This document shows positions 1 to 13,281 of a DNA stretch of 64,000 bases, piece by piece; position 1 is the first letter of the stretch; every line of letters starts with the position of its first letter. Both the position numbers and the translations under genes were made by a program. The DNA comes from Wuchereria bancrofti (lineage: Eukaryota; Nematoda; Chromadorea; Rhabditida; Onchocercidae), in the NCBI GenBank assembly GCA_005281725.1, contig SSBO01000012.1, forward strand, positions 9,523,099 to 9,587,098, written 5' to 3'. The notes under the pieces are model-generated. The model searched no databases. It was given only the letters and a program-made list of their open reading frames with translations, and had not been told where the DNA came from.

Positions 1-1717
1 TGAGTATGACTGCTTCGTGTTACAGCCTGCAGAATACATTTTAAAAATTTTCTAAGACTTTGCCACTTTTTTTTTCTTTCGAACTTTTTGGTTGTTAGTT
101 ACTTTTTTCTCCTTTCATTTAACCACTGGAATGTTTATAAAAAGTTGCATGCAACACGCGATTCTTTTATTAGTACACATTATTTTGTCAGTTTAATAAA
201 TAATTTGGGATAAATTTAGGATTAACATAATTTCAACTAACACTTAGCTGATAATTATAAAAAAAATATTTTAAAATATTCATTTAATTCATCGGACAAA
301 ATTTTGCCAGTTTACTTAAAATTTTTTTTTTTGTTTTTTCTGTTTTCTTCTCACATACTATAAATTACATAAATTTTACTAACATACCATTTCACGAATT
401 CCACTACAATTATCAGTTGAAACGAAAGTTGCATTACCGAATGTTTGAAGATTATTTTTGCGTATGCTTGGTCGTCTGATTTGAAATTTATTTCCACCAG
501 ATAACGCACTTCGACCTATAATGATGAATAAATGTTAAAATTTCTATCAAAATTTGGTTAATAATTTTTTTAACAGTTGCAATGTCTGATAATTTCATGT
601 CAAATGATTAAAAAATAAATAATATTTTAAAGAGTTTTCTAAAGTCTGTTTTATTTAAAAAATTTCTTTTTTTGATTTTATACTTAATAATTTTTCATCT
701 TTCACATTCAAATATAATGCAATTAAAATAAACAGACAAACTCCAATTTTTCCTGATTCGTTGTCGTGCGGCAAGAAATATTTTTACATAAACAATAACC
801 ATTACAGCAAGAGGAACAAAAAATGAACCACTAGCTGAGTAAACAACAAATGCTTTTTCAGTTGTTAATTCACAATGTGTTTTTAAACTTTCACTTGACC
901 AATCATTCCAACCAATTATTGGTGGTACACTAATACATGCACTTGCTAACCAAACCTATTAAAATAAATAATTTCAATAATTTCATTAATAATTAATAGT
1001 ATCAGTTTTTTCTGTTTACAAAATTTTACACATTCTAATTAAAAGAAGAAGTGAGATGAAGAAACGAAAAGATTTTTTTTTAAATCGATCAATTTCATAA
1101 ATTAAGGAAAATATATGGGAATAATATTTGAAATTAATGATTGACATAAACGAATAATTGTTCCATTTGACAAATTCCATTTGACGCAATATCTATTAAT
1201 TGAAACAGAAAAAAAGGAAAAGAAAAGCATATTTTTACATAAACATTAACCAAGTGGTTTGAATTCAATTTGAAATTATTAATTTACAAACAATTTAATA
1301 CCATTTAGTAATGTAAATTTTTCATAAATAAATATGAATAATTATATACCACAGCTATTGTACGACAAACAAATTTCAATGTTCTTTTATGAACATAATT
1401 AATTGGATCATGAATTGCCCAATAACGATCCAGTGCAATTGCACAAAGATTTAAAATTGATGATGTGCAAAGCATTATATCAGCTGTTGTGAATATATGA
1501 CATAAGGTCATTCCTAATAACCATCGTCCACCTGAAATATCTTTTCTTGCACTAAAATTTTTGTCAAGAAAAAAAACAAACCACTTTATTAATATTGTTA
1601 TCAGTACTTGGCTTTTCATCATTATCATTATTATTAAATTACAAAAAAGTTTAAACTGTCAAAATACTACTACTACCAATATTAATAGTTACAGTAATAA
1701 TAGCAGTAACAACAACG

Positions 1718-1750
<33 letters not shown>

Positions 1751-4700
1751 TAAAAACTATAGTAATGATGAGACTTAATTTGCACCCAGAAAATAATTTT
1801 TTTATATGATTTTTCATTTATAAGAAAAAATAAGAAATTTTTTGTTTTTTTCTGGGTTCATTTCGAATTTTCATTATGTCTTATTTAATTGTTTATTTAT
1901 TTTTAACAATTCTACAATTCCTATATGCTTTGTAAGTTTAACTGATGCATTCATTTTATACCATAAAATTAATTTATTAATTTCGTAACGTTCTTCCCTA
2001 ATTAAGATTGAAAGAGAAGAAAAGGAAATTTTGATTCAATCATGACTACAATAAGTATTAATTATAATATATATCCAACCAATTCCTTTATCAAATAAAT
2101 TATCAATTTTAAATTATCTCATCTGATTATTAAGTTTTTTTTTTATCCCCTCATTATGTTTGCATTATTAATTGTCCCTGAACTTTTTCTTTTTTCTCTT
2201 TCCTTCTTTTTTTCTATTATTTTATTTGTTACGTCATATATTTTATTGCTAATATATTTATCTGCTTATAATTACTAATATCTATCGAAATTTTAAAATA
2301 TGTGTAATAGAAACAAAGAAATTAAAAATTTCGTGAATATTGGTTAATTAGCTTCAATTCCTCACTGCTTTCATTCAATCTTCATTCATTTCTATCTCAT
2401 TAAATTCATCAAATGCTCTCAATGATATCATCTGAGAAGTGTGAACGAGTTCGTTCATTTCATAGTGGCGGCGCTTCATTTAGAAATGATTGTGTCATGT
2501 GTATCGTGTTGCATGTTGATAGTATTTGATGAATGGAATTATACTTATTCCTATAATTTCAGATCATTTTAATAAGGAAATTACTCACATTATTATTATT
2601 ATATATTGTGTTAAAAAAATGTGTTGAAAATAATTTAGAATATTGCATTTTGTAATAAATTTTTAAGTGTAATCAGTTTTTGAATAAATGCAATATGAAG
2701 AAAAAAATGATAATATGGGTTAATTTATATTTTCTTTCTTAATAAAAAATTTTTCTTTTCAATTTTTTTTAAAGTCTAAAACCTGTCTTTTATCTACTTC
2801 CTCATCTATTTAGAGGTAAAAAAAATCGTCAAAATTAGCATTATTCTTCTTAAGTTATATGATGATAAAAAACAACTCAGAAAAATTCGAGTGACTGGTT
2901 AAATTCAAAAAATAACGGTTGAATTAAAGTAGCAAAATTTATTTAAATACTTCCTGATCCAAATAAAAATCTCACATGATTATAATTTAAACATCAAAAA
3001 GCATATAATAGTTAGGAATATGATATTGATTGATTTGTAAGTTATCAACCAATACATCATATTGCATGTCTGTACAAATATATTTGTTTTTCTTTTTGAG
3101 GAAAAAACGATTTTTATTTTCTCGAATAATTTGAACTTTTGCTCATAATCACAACGTGTAATAATCTCGAAAACTTTCTCGACCCTTCAATATTTTAATT
3201 TATATTATAATTAGGAAATGGTCGAGAGAAATAACAATGAAAATATGAGCAAAAAATGAAAACGGAGGTGAGAAAAAGGTAAACAAAAAGTTATTTTAAG
3301 ATCCTTAGCTTTCTTTTTATCTTGACGAGAGAATAAATAAATATTAATGAGTAGGATAAGAATTTAAATACCAAATATTAGGGTGAAAAATTCAATACTT
3401 CTTGATAATATATTTAGATATTAAGAGTGTCGTAAAAACGGCACTCTTAAATTACAGTCAAATCCTAATATCCTTTGCCAGCTGTTTGATCAATCAATCA
3501 CCAAACAATTTCGCATCTATAATTAATCTTAGTCAAGATCTTTAATTCATTAAGTTTATTACTTTCTCTTTCTCACTACAAATGACCAGCTGTTAATAAT
3601 CTTTGTTTTTCATAAATCAAATCTCTCCCCTAGATCCCAACTGTCATTCAGTTCGGTATATAAGCTAACAGACATTCCCCCAAAAATTTTTTGGGCATTC
3701 ATTCTTGGAATTCATCTTTTCGGTCGTTCTTTGGTCATCCCTTCCTTTCTACGTTTTGAGTTAGCCTTCGACAATACCTTACTACTTATAATCATATCAT
3801 ATCTTTCATTGCGCATTACTTTGTTGGTTTAATTACCCAAGTTTGAAATCAAATAAAATATCTGACAATCGATACACTCCACGACAAAGAGAAAGAAAAA
3901 ATAAATGTTCTAAAATTACTTTTAAAATGAATCAAAGAAATTAAAATTTCTTACAAAAAAAGGAAAAAATTCTCTACCACAATTAATCTGTCATATGTTT
4001 TACTTAAATGTAAGCAAAAAAGTGAACATAAATTTAAATTATTAAAAAATAATCGATCTGATAATAAATATTTTGTGTTCGATAAAAGTAAAGTAACATA
4101 AGAAAAATAATGAAATTTGATAAGAAATGTAATTGATAGTTTAATTAAATGAAATAAATTGAATATGATGTGTTTGTGAAAAAAAAGTCAAACGAATAGC
4201 AACCAATTGTTAATACATGAAGTTCATTATGTAGTTTTAATAATTATATAATTGAAAAATTTCTTAATAAAAAAATTTTTTATAAGTTTAAATCACTGAA
4301 ATTAATTGATAATATAAATTTACAAATTATCTTACCAGCAATAAATTTAACAACATGAAGCGGCATAACAAATGCTGCAACACATAAATCTGATGCTGCT
4401 AGTGAAACCAAAAAATAATTCTGCACTTTTTTCAATGGACGATAACTGAATACAGAAATAACGACGAGTGAATTTCCCACAATTGTTATCATAATTATTA
4501 TCTGTAATGATAATACTTGACATATTATTAATTAAGATAAGATAGAAACTAACAGCAAATTAGGATAATACTAACTGTTTATTAAAACATTCAAAAAAAA
4601 GAAAGAACGAAGTCTTATCATTATTTGATTACAATGAATAGCATATATTTTAAAAGTAGAAGAAAAGTATGATGTTCTAAAATAATAATTGAATTTTTAT

Positions 4701-5891
4701 ATAATCATATTTTAAAGATGACAAGAAAAGAACAAAAGATAAATTTTTCATTTGCTTGGAAAAAAATAAAGAAAAATATATTGGTATAAAAAAAATTGAT
4801 GAACTAATTTTTTTTTATAGCAAATTTGAAGCATTACTTACTGATTGTCAGTAAGTGCTAATTAAACTAATTTATTTCGTAAATCTTTTCACTTTTTTCT
4901 CTTTTTTTTCTAAATGTGAATGGTCTTTAAAAAAAAAGATAAACCTTTATAATATTGAAATTCAGTGTTATAAACTTTTATCTTTCTTTTTTCTCTCTCT
5001 TTCTCTTTCCCTTTCCCACTTTTCATTTTTATTTTATTAAAATGAATCTTTCAATATTAGAGGAAAATAATCGAGATTTTCTTAGATCATTCAATTTAAA
5101 GTATTTTTTCTTTTTTTTTTAAAAAGATGAAAAATCCAATTTACAATTCTTGAAAAGACTATTTGATAACAATAGATTTCTCTCAACCATACAAAATATA
5201 CATATTCATAAGAAAAAAACGTGCCATCTATCTGTGGACTATCCATCTAATTACATTTATATAATTTTAAAAATTTATTTTTCAATAATAATGTCATCAG
5301 TATTTTTACTTCATGGCCATAGATCAAAATTTATCAATAAAATAAAATATAAATATATTTTCAACAAAAATTTTTACCATTCGCAAAAATCTTTCCTTGG
5401 CAAAAATTCTGAACTTATTATATGATTAATCGTAACTCATTTTCTTTTTTTTCCTTTAATTATCACGCATATATCAGTTAGTTATTTAAAAATTTCATTT
5501 AAACTTTCGAAATTCAAATTAACTTTACCCAAAACTTTTTGATCATATCATTTCTAAAAATGAAAAAATAAAATACAATATTTATGTTGTAGTATTTCAG
5601 CCTGGATTTTTTCTTTCTTCTTTTTTTTTTTATTTTAAAATTATGAAATATATTTTATCTAATTAATTTAAAAAATATATATAATTAATTACTTACTACA
5701 TAAGTAACAGTTCCAATAATTAGTTCAGCAGTTGAAATATTTTTAGAATCCAATGATGCATACTCAGAAGAATATTGCATTTGATGAAACGAATGTATGC
5801 TCCATTGTGGATCAGAATCATTAATTTTTAGATTAATAATAGATGAATTAAGAAGTTCCTCTTGAACTGATAATATTTTAGCAATAACCAT
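1..5891 (-). CDS. Tyramine/octopamine-type biogenic amine GPCR (3' end beyond window)
   Basis: Class A G-protein-coupled receptor of the plasma membrane, expected to bind a phenolamine such as tyramine or octopamine. Six phase-consistent exons: 5697-5891, 4336-4501, 1350-1531, 742-955, 388-515 and 1-26. The start is the first Met of a 65-codon exon encoding the extracellular N-terminus. TM1-TM2 contain GNSLVV and SLAASDL; TM3 contains TADIMLCTSS, with the amine-binding Asp, followed by DRYWAIHDPINY, the DRY motif plus a second-loop sequence typical of tyramine/octopamine receptors. TM4 reads VWLASACISVPPIIGWNDW. TM5 contains YSASGSFFVPL, with serines expected to contact a hydroxylated ring. 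The third-loop exon begins RSALSGGN. TM6-7 lie past coordinate 1. About 303 residues are visible. Intron 1 (4502-5696) and intron 2 (1532-4335) are long. Best guesses are TYRA-3-, SER-2- or octopamine-receptor-like; the subtype is not settled. The weakest junction is the GTTTGT donor after 742, but its phase fits. Confidence 0.85.
1719..1749. repeat. (AAT)n microsatellite
   Basis: About ten AAT units inside intron 2 of the GPCR. The overlapping plus-strand open frame is only Asn-run translation of this repeat and is not a gene. Confidence 0.9.
3421..3450. repeat. 13-bp inverted repeat with 4-base loop
   Basis: Left arm TTAAGAGTGTCGT, loop AAAA, right arm ACGGCACTCTTAA. There is one T/G non-match, which would be a wobble pair in RNA. 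It spans the left boundary of the solo LTR, so seven bases of host sequence pair with the LTR interior. Confidence 0.85.
3428..3886 (+). mobile_element. Solo LTR of a retrotransposon (459 bp) with 5-bp target duplication
   Basis: The element starts TGTCGT and ends ACGACA, a perfect 6-bp terminal inverted repeat with TG...CA ends. It is flanked on both sides by AAGAG (3423-3427 and 3887-3891), a perfect 5-bp target-site duplication. Inside are a TATATAAG box at 3657-3664 and an AATAAA signal at 3852-3857, in the order U3-R-U5 expected of an LTR transcribed on the plus strand. It is richer in G+C than the surrounding intron. There is no internal gag-pol, so it is a solo LTR left by LTR-LTR recombination. 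The family is not proven; BEL/Pao is my guess because 5-bp duplications are usual there and these elements are known in nematodes. It lies antisense within GPCR intron 2. Confidence 0.8.
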
Positions 5892-6239
5892 TATTAATGA
5901 TTGCTATTGTTGTTGTTGTTGCTGTTGTTAGTATAATCAATCTTTAGTAAAATAGAAAAATTCTTCCTTTTTCTCTAGAATTTTAGTAATAATTATTTAT
6001 ATTTCACTAATAATTTATTGCTTTTATAATAAATAGCTAAATAAACAGTAATTATTAACCATTTTTTAATGCATTTCCTGCAACATGCATAAACATAAAT
6101 AGGTAGATAGATCGACTGATCGATAGATAGGTGGATAGATGAATAGGTAGATAGATTAGATAAACTGGTGAATAAAATAACATAAAACCGATCCATCTAA
6201 TATGAAATATAAATACTTGTTCATACGCATATATAATCT

Positions 6240-6297
6240 TTCTTATTCTTCTCTCTTCTCTCTCCCTCTCCCTCTCTCCTTCTCTCCTTCTCTATTT
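6240..6297. repeat. CT-rich polypyrimidine tract
   Basis: Nearly pure TC/CCT tract about 350 bp upstream of the GPCR start codon; purine-rich on the GPCR coding strand. Similar tracts recur at 7180-7215 and 13735-13800. Confidence 0.8.
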
Positions 6298-7359
6298 CAT
6301 GTAATTCTTGCTACTTTTATGAATATTTCCGAGAAAGTACAAAATGTTATTTAGCAAAAATATTCTATCTACATAATGTCATAAATTTTAGTAATTGATT
6401 TAAAATATTAGTCACTATTTCAATAATTTTCGGTTTTTCCCTTTTGCTTCTCCCTTTCGTTTTCCTTCTTGTTTTTTTTTTCCTAGATTTTGCTTATTTA
6501 GTAAGTTAGGTGCTACCTAACCAATTATTATCCTCGTCATCACTTGAATATTATCTCCGATCCGGATTATCCATCATTTCCATTATCGCTCACCCTTTTC
6601 TTTCTTTTTCCTTCTCGTTTTCTTTACATTTCTTTATAATGTATAAAAAGCGGAGGGCTAAGAGGAGGGAAAAAGGATGAGGGAAAAGGGTAAAATGGTC
6701 GAGCAGGAAGGGAATTATTAGCTACAAAGTTTACAAGTTCTTTCTCTTCATAAATTGCATTTTCCACCTCCCTTTCTTTCTGCTTTCTTTAACCTCTTAT
6801 TTGCATCATCCAAAACTTCGATCCAAATACTTCCTTTTATGCATACACATTTGTCCATATTTGTGTAATGCTACTTAATGGAAAAGCAGCCTGAAAAAGG
6901 ATCATGAGGAAAAAACAAAAAAAAAAAAAAAAAATTAAAAGAGCGAGAGAGAGAGACAGAGTGAGGTAGACAAAAAAATAAGTAGGGGAAAAAGGTCTCG
7001 TTTTTTCTGTTTTTTTTTTTGGTGATAGCAGCAAGTTTATTGTTAGTTTTATTTCATCAGCAAGATTAGCATTTTCGAGAGTTTATAATATATCGCACCA
7101 ACCGATGTCCTTACACTAAAAAAAGTGGCCATGCATTTTTAACCCATTGTTTTTACGGATTTGTAATCCCTTCGCTTTTTTTTCTTTCTCTCTTCCTCTC
7201 CCTCTCTTTTTCTCTATTTGTATAAACAGCAATTAGAATTAGAAAATTTGGAAAAGTGTGTAAAGAAATTGGCAAGAGCAAATCCGAATAATAGCTATTC
7301 TTTGTATTTTGGAGATCACTTGAGGAATTTGTCACACGTCGAAAAGACCATCAGCTGAA

Positions 7360-7577
7360 TTAACGATAATATACAGTAGTAACAGTAGAATAGCAATGGT
7401 TGAATTTATGGTAGTAGGGCACCATAATCTGGATGTATAGTAATACACAGTAGTAGAGCATCGATATGAGTTTACGGTAATACACAGTAGAACACCAATA
7501 TATGAATTTACTGTGACATACAGTGGAACAATATATTGAATTTACCATAGTATACAGTAAAACAATGTGTGGATTTA
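7360..7577. repeat. Degenerate tandem minisatellite, unit about 33-36 bp (45 in the first copy), about 7 copies
   Basis: Repeating phrase close to GAATTTACGGTAATACACAG followed by TAGAACACCAATAT. Copies start near 7360, 7400, 7433, 7467, 7502 and 7538. The copies have diverged by substitutions and small indels, so it is old. Short minus-strand open frames here only reflect the repeat. Confidence 0.75.
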
Positions 7578-8919
7578 TGGTAATAAAATGCAGTGATAGA
7601 ATAAGATCTGAATGAATGTGAAGTTGATAGAAAAGTTTTATATAATGAAAAGTTACAATGACATCTCTTAAATTATTATAACGAAAGAAGAGTGGTACAA
7701 TTAGTCTCGTAAAATGTTAACTGAAAAAAGCATTATATCATCTTATCTTGAAAATTTATGACGACACATTGCTTGACACAATGTCGCTTACTAATAAGTA
7801 AAACAAAGAGACTATTTAAAAAAACTTTAGGAAATCCTTTCTTTATCGTTTTCTTTCTTCCTTAGGTGAAAAAACAATCATTAAAAATTATAAAAGAGTG
7901 AGAAAAATCTCTTAATAGTCCATTTCAATTTCGTTTTCAAAAAAAAGCTAATTGAGGCCATTTAAATTCCACCTCGAATTTTTTTTGTATTAATCAGTTC
8001 ATTGAATATGGACCAACTTCTTATTTTTAAAATAAAATTTTTATTATGCAAAACTCTACTTTACGCATTCAACTAAATCTCCCTTATTATATGAATTAAT
8101 TGCATGTGAAAAAGATTTGATGTTTCAACAAATGACACAATTATAAATAAACAATTATTAGTGTCATATTATTTGAAGCTAAAAGGCTTAACATTTACTT
8201 CAAACATTTCGCCATAAAATAAAAGGATCAATTTGCAACTGTAAAATAAAATAATAAAACTTTAAAAGAAGGCTAAAAAAACACATTGCGAATTTTTTTT
8301 GTCGAAATGAAATTTGCCGAAATTTATTACAGTATTTAAATAATGAAAATAGTGCATTTAAAGAATTATTGATCAAAAATATTTCTTCCGGAATGATTGG
8401 TGAGAAAAATAATAATAACGCAACTTTATCATATATGAATATATATATACATGTTTGATCGATATAAAAATGGAACCGGAAATATTTGAAATCATACGAT
8501 AAAATGCATCTAATATGAATGAATTAAAACGGAAAAATTTTTAGGCTAATGTTAGAAAGTACAATTCGAATTCGATACACCCGCCGACTTTAGCGTGCAT
8601 CAATGGTTGGTCGATACATTTAACTAAATAAATGATTGAAAAGGTCTGTGAGATGATAAGCTATAATTTAACCACAAAAAAAGGAAAAAAAAGGAAAAAA
8701 AGAGAAAAGTGAAAGAAAGGGAAGGAATAATATCATCTATGTTAATTGTGCTCTTAAGGTGGTAAATATTAGTCACAGGAAGAAATTATTCCTAATATCG
8801 CTCTGATTATATGAGAAAAAAAAGCAATGTTATGACGAATTCACATGAAAATGTTGATTAATGAATATTTGAACTTATCAAATTAAATATTTGAATATGC
8901 TAACTAACTGATACATTAT

Positions 8920-9017
8920 CACACACACACACATACGCACACACACATACGCACACACACACACACACACACAAACACAGCACATACATGTATACATGCG
9001 CACACACACACATACAA
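8920..9017. repeat. (CA)n microsatellite, interrupted
   Basis: CA dinucleotide runs interrupted by ATACGC, AAACACAG and CATGCG segments. Confidence 0.9.
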
Positions 9018-11149
9018 ACATGCATATATAATTAATTAATTAATTTCTTTATTTTTTATTTTTTCATTTACATATTTATTGATATAATAATGCCACAATG
9101 TTTTATATTTCTCACTCACACTTTTTCCGTCATTTAATAAAGTAAAACCATTATTTCGGTATGTTTAAACTATCAATGATAACATTTGCTCGTTTTTTTT
9201 GAATTTTTCTTGATTTTTTTTCTTTCTTTCCGTCACTTAATTATCTGCTCATTAATCTATTCCATTTTCTTTTTTTTTCTGTCATTTGCTAGTTAAATAT
9301 AGCTCAAAAACTATAATTTTTCTTTTTTCACCTATTTTGCAGAATATTTTTGATAATGAGGTAAATGTTTTTGTGAATTAAGCATTCTTTAAATTTTACA
9401 TAGCAAAATTTAAAAATTTAGTGAATAATATTATTTCAAAAAAGATATTTTATGACACTTTACTACATATAAATTATAAAATTAATTAATTAAGTCTTCC
9501 AGTATCAAAACATTTGTTATTTCAGAATGCTTCTGAATATTTCATTTTTGCTTATTTATATACATATGCAGTTTAAATTTTTTCATACAATTTGTAGCAT
9601 AAACTTTTGAAATGTAAAATGCGTTTCAATTTTGACAATATTAGCACTAACTTTATGATCTTCTTGAAGCTAAACAAAAAAGAAAGAAAAGAAGGAAAAA
9701 AGAACTGCCCTACTATTATCAATCAACCAACAAATTGAGGAAAGATTTTTTTTGTTCGAAAAAAAAAAAATGAAAAAATTCAAATATCAAAAACGCACCA
9801 ACAATTAACTAATGCTATAATTATTTGCTAAAAATTTTAAGACCATTAAACAACAAAATTTTTTGTAAACATTTTTTTCTCTGTATCACATAAATTAATT
9901 ATTATTAGTAATTAGCAAAAAAAGTGTTTGATGAAATATTTGTATCTGAGATTTTTTGTCAAATTTAAAAAAAAAAAGCTTAAATTTGTGAAGAATTACG
10001 AAATGCTTCGTTTACTGCAAAAGTATCAATTAAATATAATTAAGTGTAATTATCACTTTGTTATGCATTCCTATTTTGAAGCTATGTCACCAAAAAAAAA
10101 TTATACCTTGTTTATTCAAAAAAAATGGTTAAATTCTAAAAGTCTTGAAAGATTTAAATAATAGCTTTCATTTTGTGCAAAATATTATCATAAATTAAAG
10201 TTTGTAATGTTTATTATTTTGATGGAATTATTTAATTTTTCACTTCAAAAATCTTTCCTTCTTTGAAACTTTTCTCCTTTTTTCGAAACTTGATTTTTTT
10301 TTTTAATTATTTAATCAATAACCAAATATTTCCATCATATTTACAAAAACAAATGTTAATATAATTCGAAAACAAACTTGAAAATATTGTGTTAACTTAC
10401 CACTTCAATACTTTCATTACTAATTAATAATTGTGATGTTTTGGTATTATTTTAAAGTAAAATGCACACTATTTTATTTTTTTATAATTATACTTAATAT
10501 TGACGTAAGAATAAGGTGTAAATTTTTTTTTAGCACGGCCATTATTGTTTATAAATTGAACAAACCTTATTTTCTTTTTTGTTTTTATGTGAAGTAAATT
10601 TTGAATTAAAATCCCTTTTTAAAAAAAAAATGATTAAATTAAATGAAATATAAAATTTTCTATTCATATCGAAAAGAGTAATTTAGGCTGACATATTGCC
10701 CAATTTTTTAACAAATAATTTTTTTAATTAGATAATGTAATAGCAAAATAGCTGAAAAACTAAAAAACTTAATAAATATAGTTCAATTTCAAACTAATTG
10801 TCATATATATAATGATGAAATTACTATAAAAGTTTATTTCAAATAAAAATAAATAAATAAGTAAAAGAGAAATTTGGTTTAAATTGGAACAAAATAAAAG
10901 TAATATTTTGTATCGAAATGTTATGCAAAAATAAAATTACTAATAGCATTTTGCATATCATTCCACTTGTAAACAACTGGCATCCGATCGAAAACTGACA
11001 GTGTGAAAAGGAGGAAATTCGATTAAATAATATTAGTTAGTGTTAGCTAAAGCGAAAGCGACACCATTTGATGAAAATGCAAGGCTTAATTAGCTTAGGA
11101 AATAAGTATAGAAGGTCCAAATTTATGGATGAATGTCTTCGATGATTCT

Positions 11150-11277
11150 TTTAAAGTAGTTGTTGCTGTAGCTATAGTAGTCGTTATCGTTGTCATAATT
11201 GTTATAGTTATACTAGTGGCAGTGATGATTGTAATCGTAATCATCATAATTGTTGCAATCACAGTAATTGAAGTCAT
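11150..11277. repeat. Degenerate GTN/ATN trinucleotide tract
   Basis: Decayed triplet repeat (mixtures of GTT, GTA, GTC, ATT, ATA, ATC). It reads as Val/Ile-rich peptide on plus and Thr/Ile-rich on minus, which is why both strands look open. There is no splice or start context to support a gene. Confidence 0.7.
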
Positions 11278-13261
11278 AGAATGTCGTAAAAAATTTGTTC
11301 AAAAAAAAAAAAAAAGAAAAAAACAAAGGACAAAAAAGAAAAAATGATGAGTGAAAATGATGCGATAGAACGAAATGAAAAGTGAAATAAATGATAAATT
11401 AGGACAAAAAATTCAAAATGTATTCAAATTCATCTTATTATATGGATTAATTTTATTTAACACTTATATTATTGTAACATTATCAACATCATTATCATTA
11501 ATTATCATATAATTGATGTAAATATATTGGACATAAATACTAACATTATATATGAAAATGTGAAACATTTTGTGATAAAACAAATTTATTTAAAAAAAGT
11601 TTTTTTTAAATATTGATGAATTGTTTTAAAATTGAAATTAAATCAGTTAATATATTTTTTTTATTCATATAAAGTACTGTTTTGCCTTTTTGTTTTTTCT
11701 TTTTTTATTTCTTGTTGTTGTTATTTGTTCATTTAATTGCAATGAATAAATGTTATAATATTATTCTTATTGTTTTAGAAAAATAAACATGCAAACAAAC
11801 GGAAAAAAATATGCACATATTATTTGCAGATTCTTTTTCTGTCTTTGTTTCTTTTTTTATTTTATCTTTTTAGAATAAAAGACGAGAGAGAGAGGAAAAG
11901 ACATTTTTGATTTAAAATTTTAAATTGTGAAGATTTTTTAATCAATTTCAAATATACGACTAGAAAAGCTTATTTGAATGACAAAATATAGGAAATGTTT
12001 AAAAAGATTTGGAAATGATCTGGCTAAGTTTTTAACAATAAAATTAGTGATAAAATCAATTGATAAAAAAAATCTCAAATTATATTCATGTACAGTTTAA
12101 TTGATTGCATCATCATAATTTATTTCAAATTATAACATTAATTTGTTAATTGTTATAAGAAAAGAAATTTTAAATGATAAATGAAAAATGTTATGTTGCT
12201 ATATTGATTTAATTCATAAATGTATAATATATTTCAATAAAATTGAAACTAAAAATTCCGTTGAAATATTTTCTAGCCTTAATGGATGAATGAAACATTA
12301 TAAAAAGAAAAAAAAAATAGGAAAGAGACGAATAATTTCTAATGAGGTAACAAATTTTAGCTTTATTGAATGAATAAAAAAGATAACCAGTGAAAGTATG
12401 AAACGTTTAATAAATAAAATGAAACCTTCAAGATATACAATAATTTTGAAGTGTAGTTATAAATTTTCTAAACTTTGTAAACTGAAAATTAATATGTTCG
12501 ATTTCTTCTAGCCTTAAAACATGCATAATTTTGCTAATTTAACAACAAAATCTATCTTTTTTTTTCAAACTTTAATGAGGTTTTCGTGACTTCGCTTTTT
12601 TTGTTATTTATTTCATATTGAATTTAGGATAATGTGTTAAAACTTCTAAATAAAAACGTACACCATTTAAAATACTGTTTAATATGATCTAATATTAAGT
12701 ATGGAAATTGACAATAGTTTAATTAAATTTCACTCTTTTTTGTTTTGTTTTTTTCACTTCCTCTTTTCGTCTCTCAAAGTTTCAAAATTGATCAAAAAGG
12801 TTTAAAATGATTAAATTTTTTTTACGAATCACAAAATTTTAATTTCATTAATATTTTATAAAATATTATGTTGTAAAAATGTAAAATTAAAATGTAAAGG
12901 AAACAAATAAATAAACGAAACATAGCAAATTGTAATTAAACATTTTAGGCAAATGTTTTAGTGATTGAATGATTGCAAAAGAAAATAGGAAATGTACCAA
13001 ATGATTTTGTTAATTTCATTTTCCTTTTTTTTTCTTTTTCTTTTTTTTAATGGAATTAAGAGGAAGAAAAAAAGAGTAGTCATTATGGGTGCATGCTTTT
13101 TCCTTTCGTTTTCCTTCGATTTTTGTTTCCTTCCGTTTTCTAATTTCTTATGCAAATCTTTTATAATTTAATTTATCATTTTTATCCCACTTTTACCACA
13201 TATTCTCACTCTTTTTTTTCTCCATCTTTTTTTCTTTTCCCTTTTTCATAAATTTTCGTTT

Positions 13262-13281
13262 TTATTATTATTATTATTATT
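13262..13281. repeat. (TTA)n microsatellite
   Basis: About seven TTA units in the gene-poor stretch. Confidence 0.85.

Noticed and set aside
11129..11347. Open frame with a long Val/Ile run, looking like a transmembrane protein
   Set aside because: It is a decayed GTN/ATN triplet repeat followed by poly-A; the opposite strand is open too, and no splice or family signal exists.
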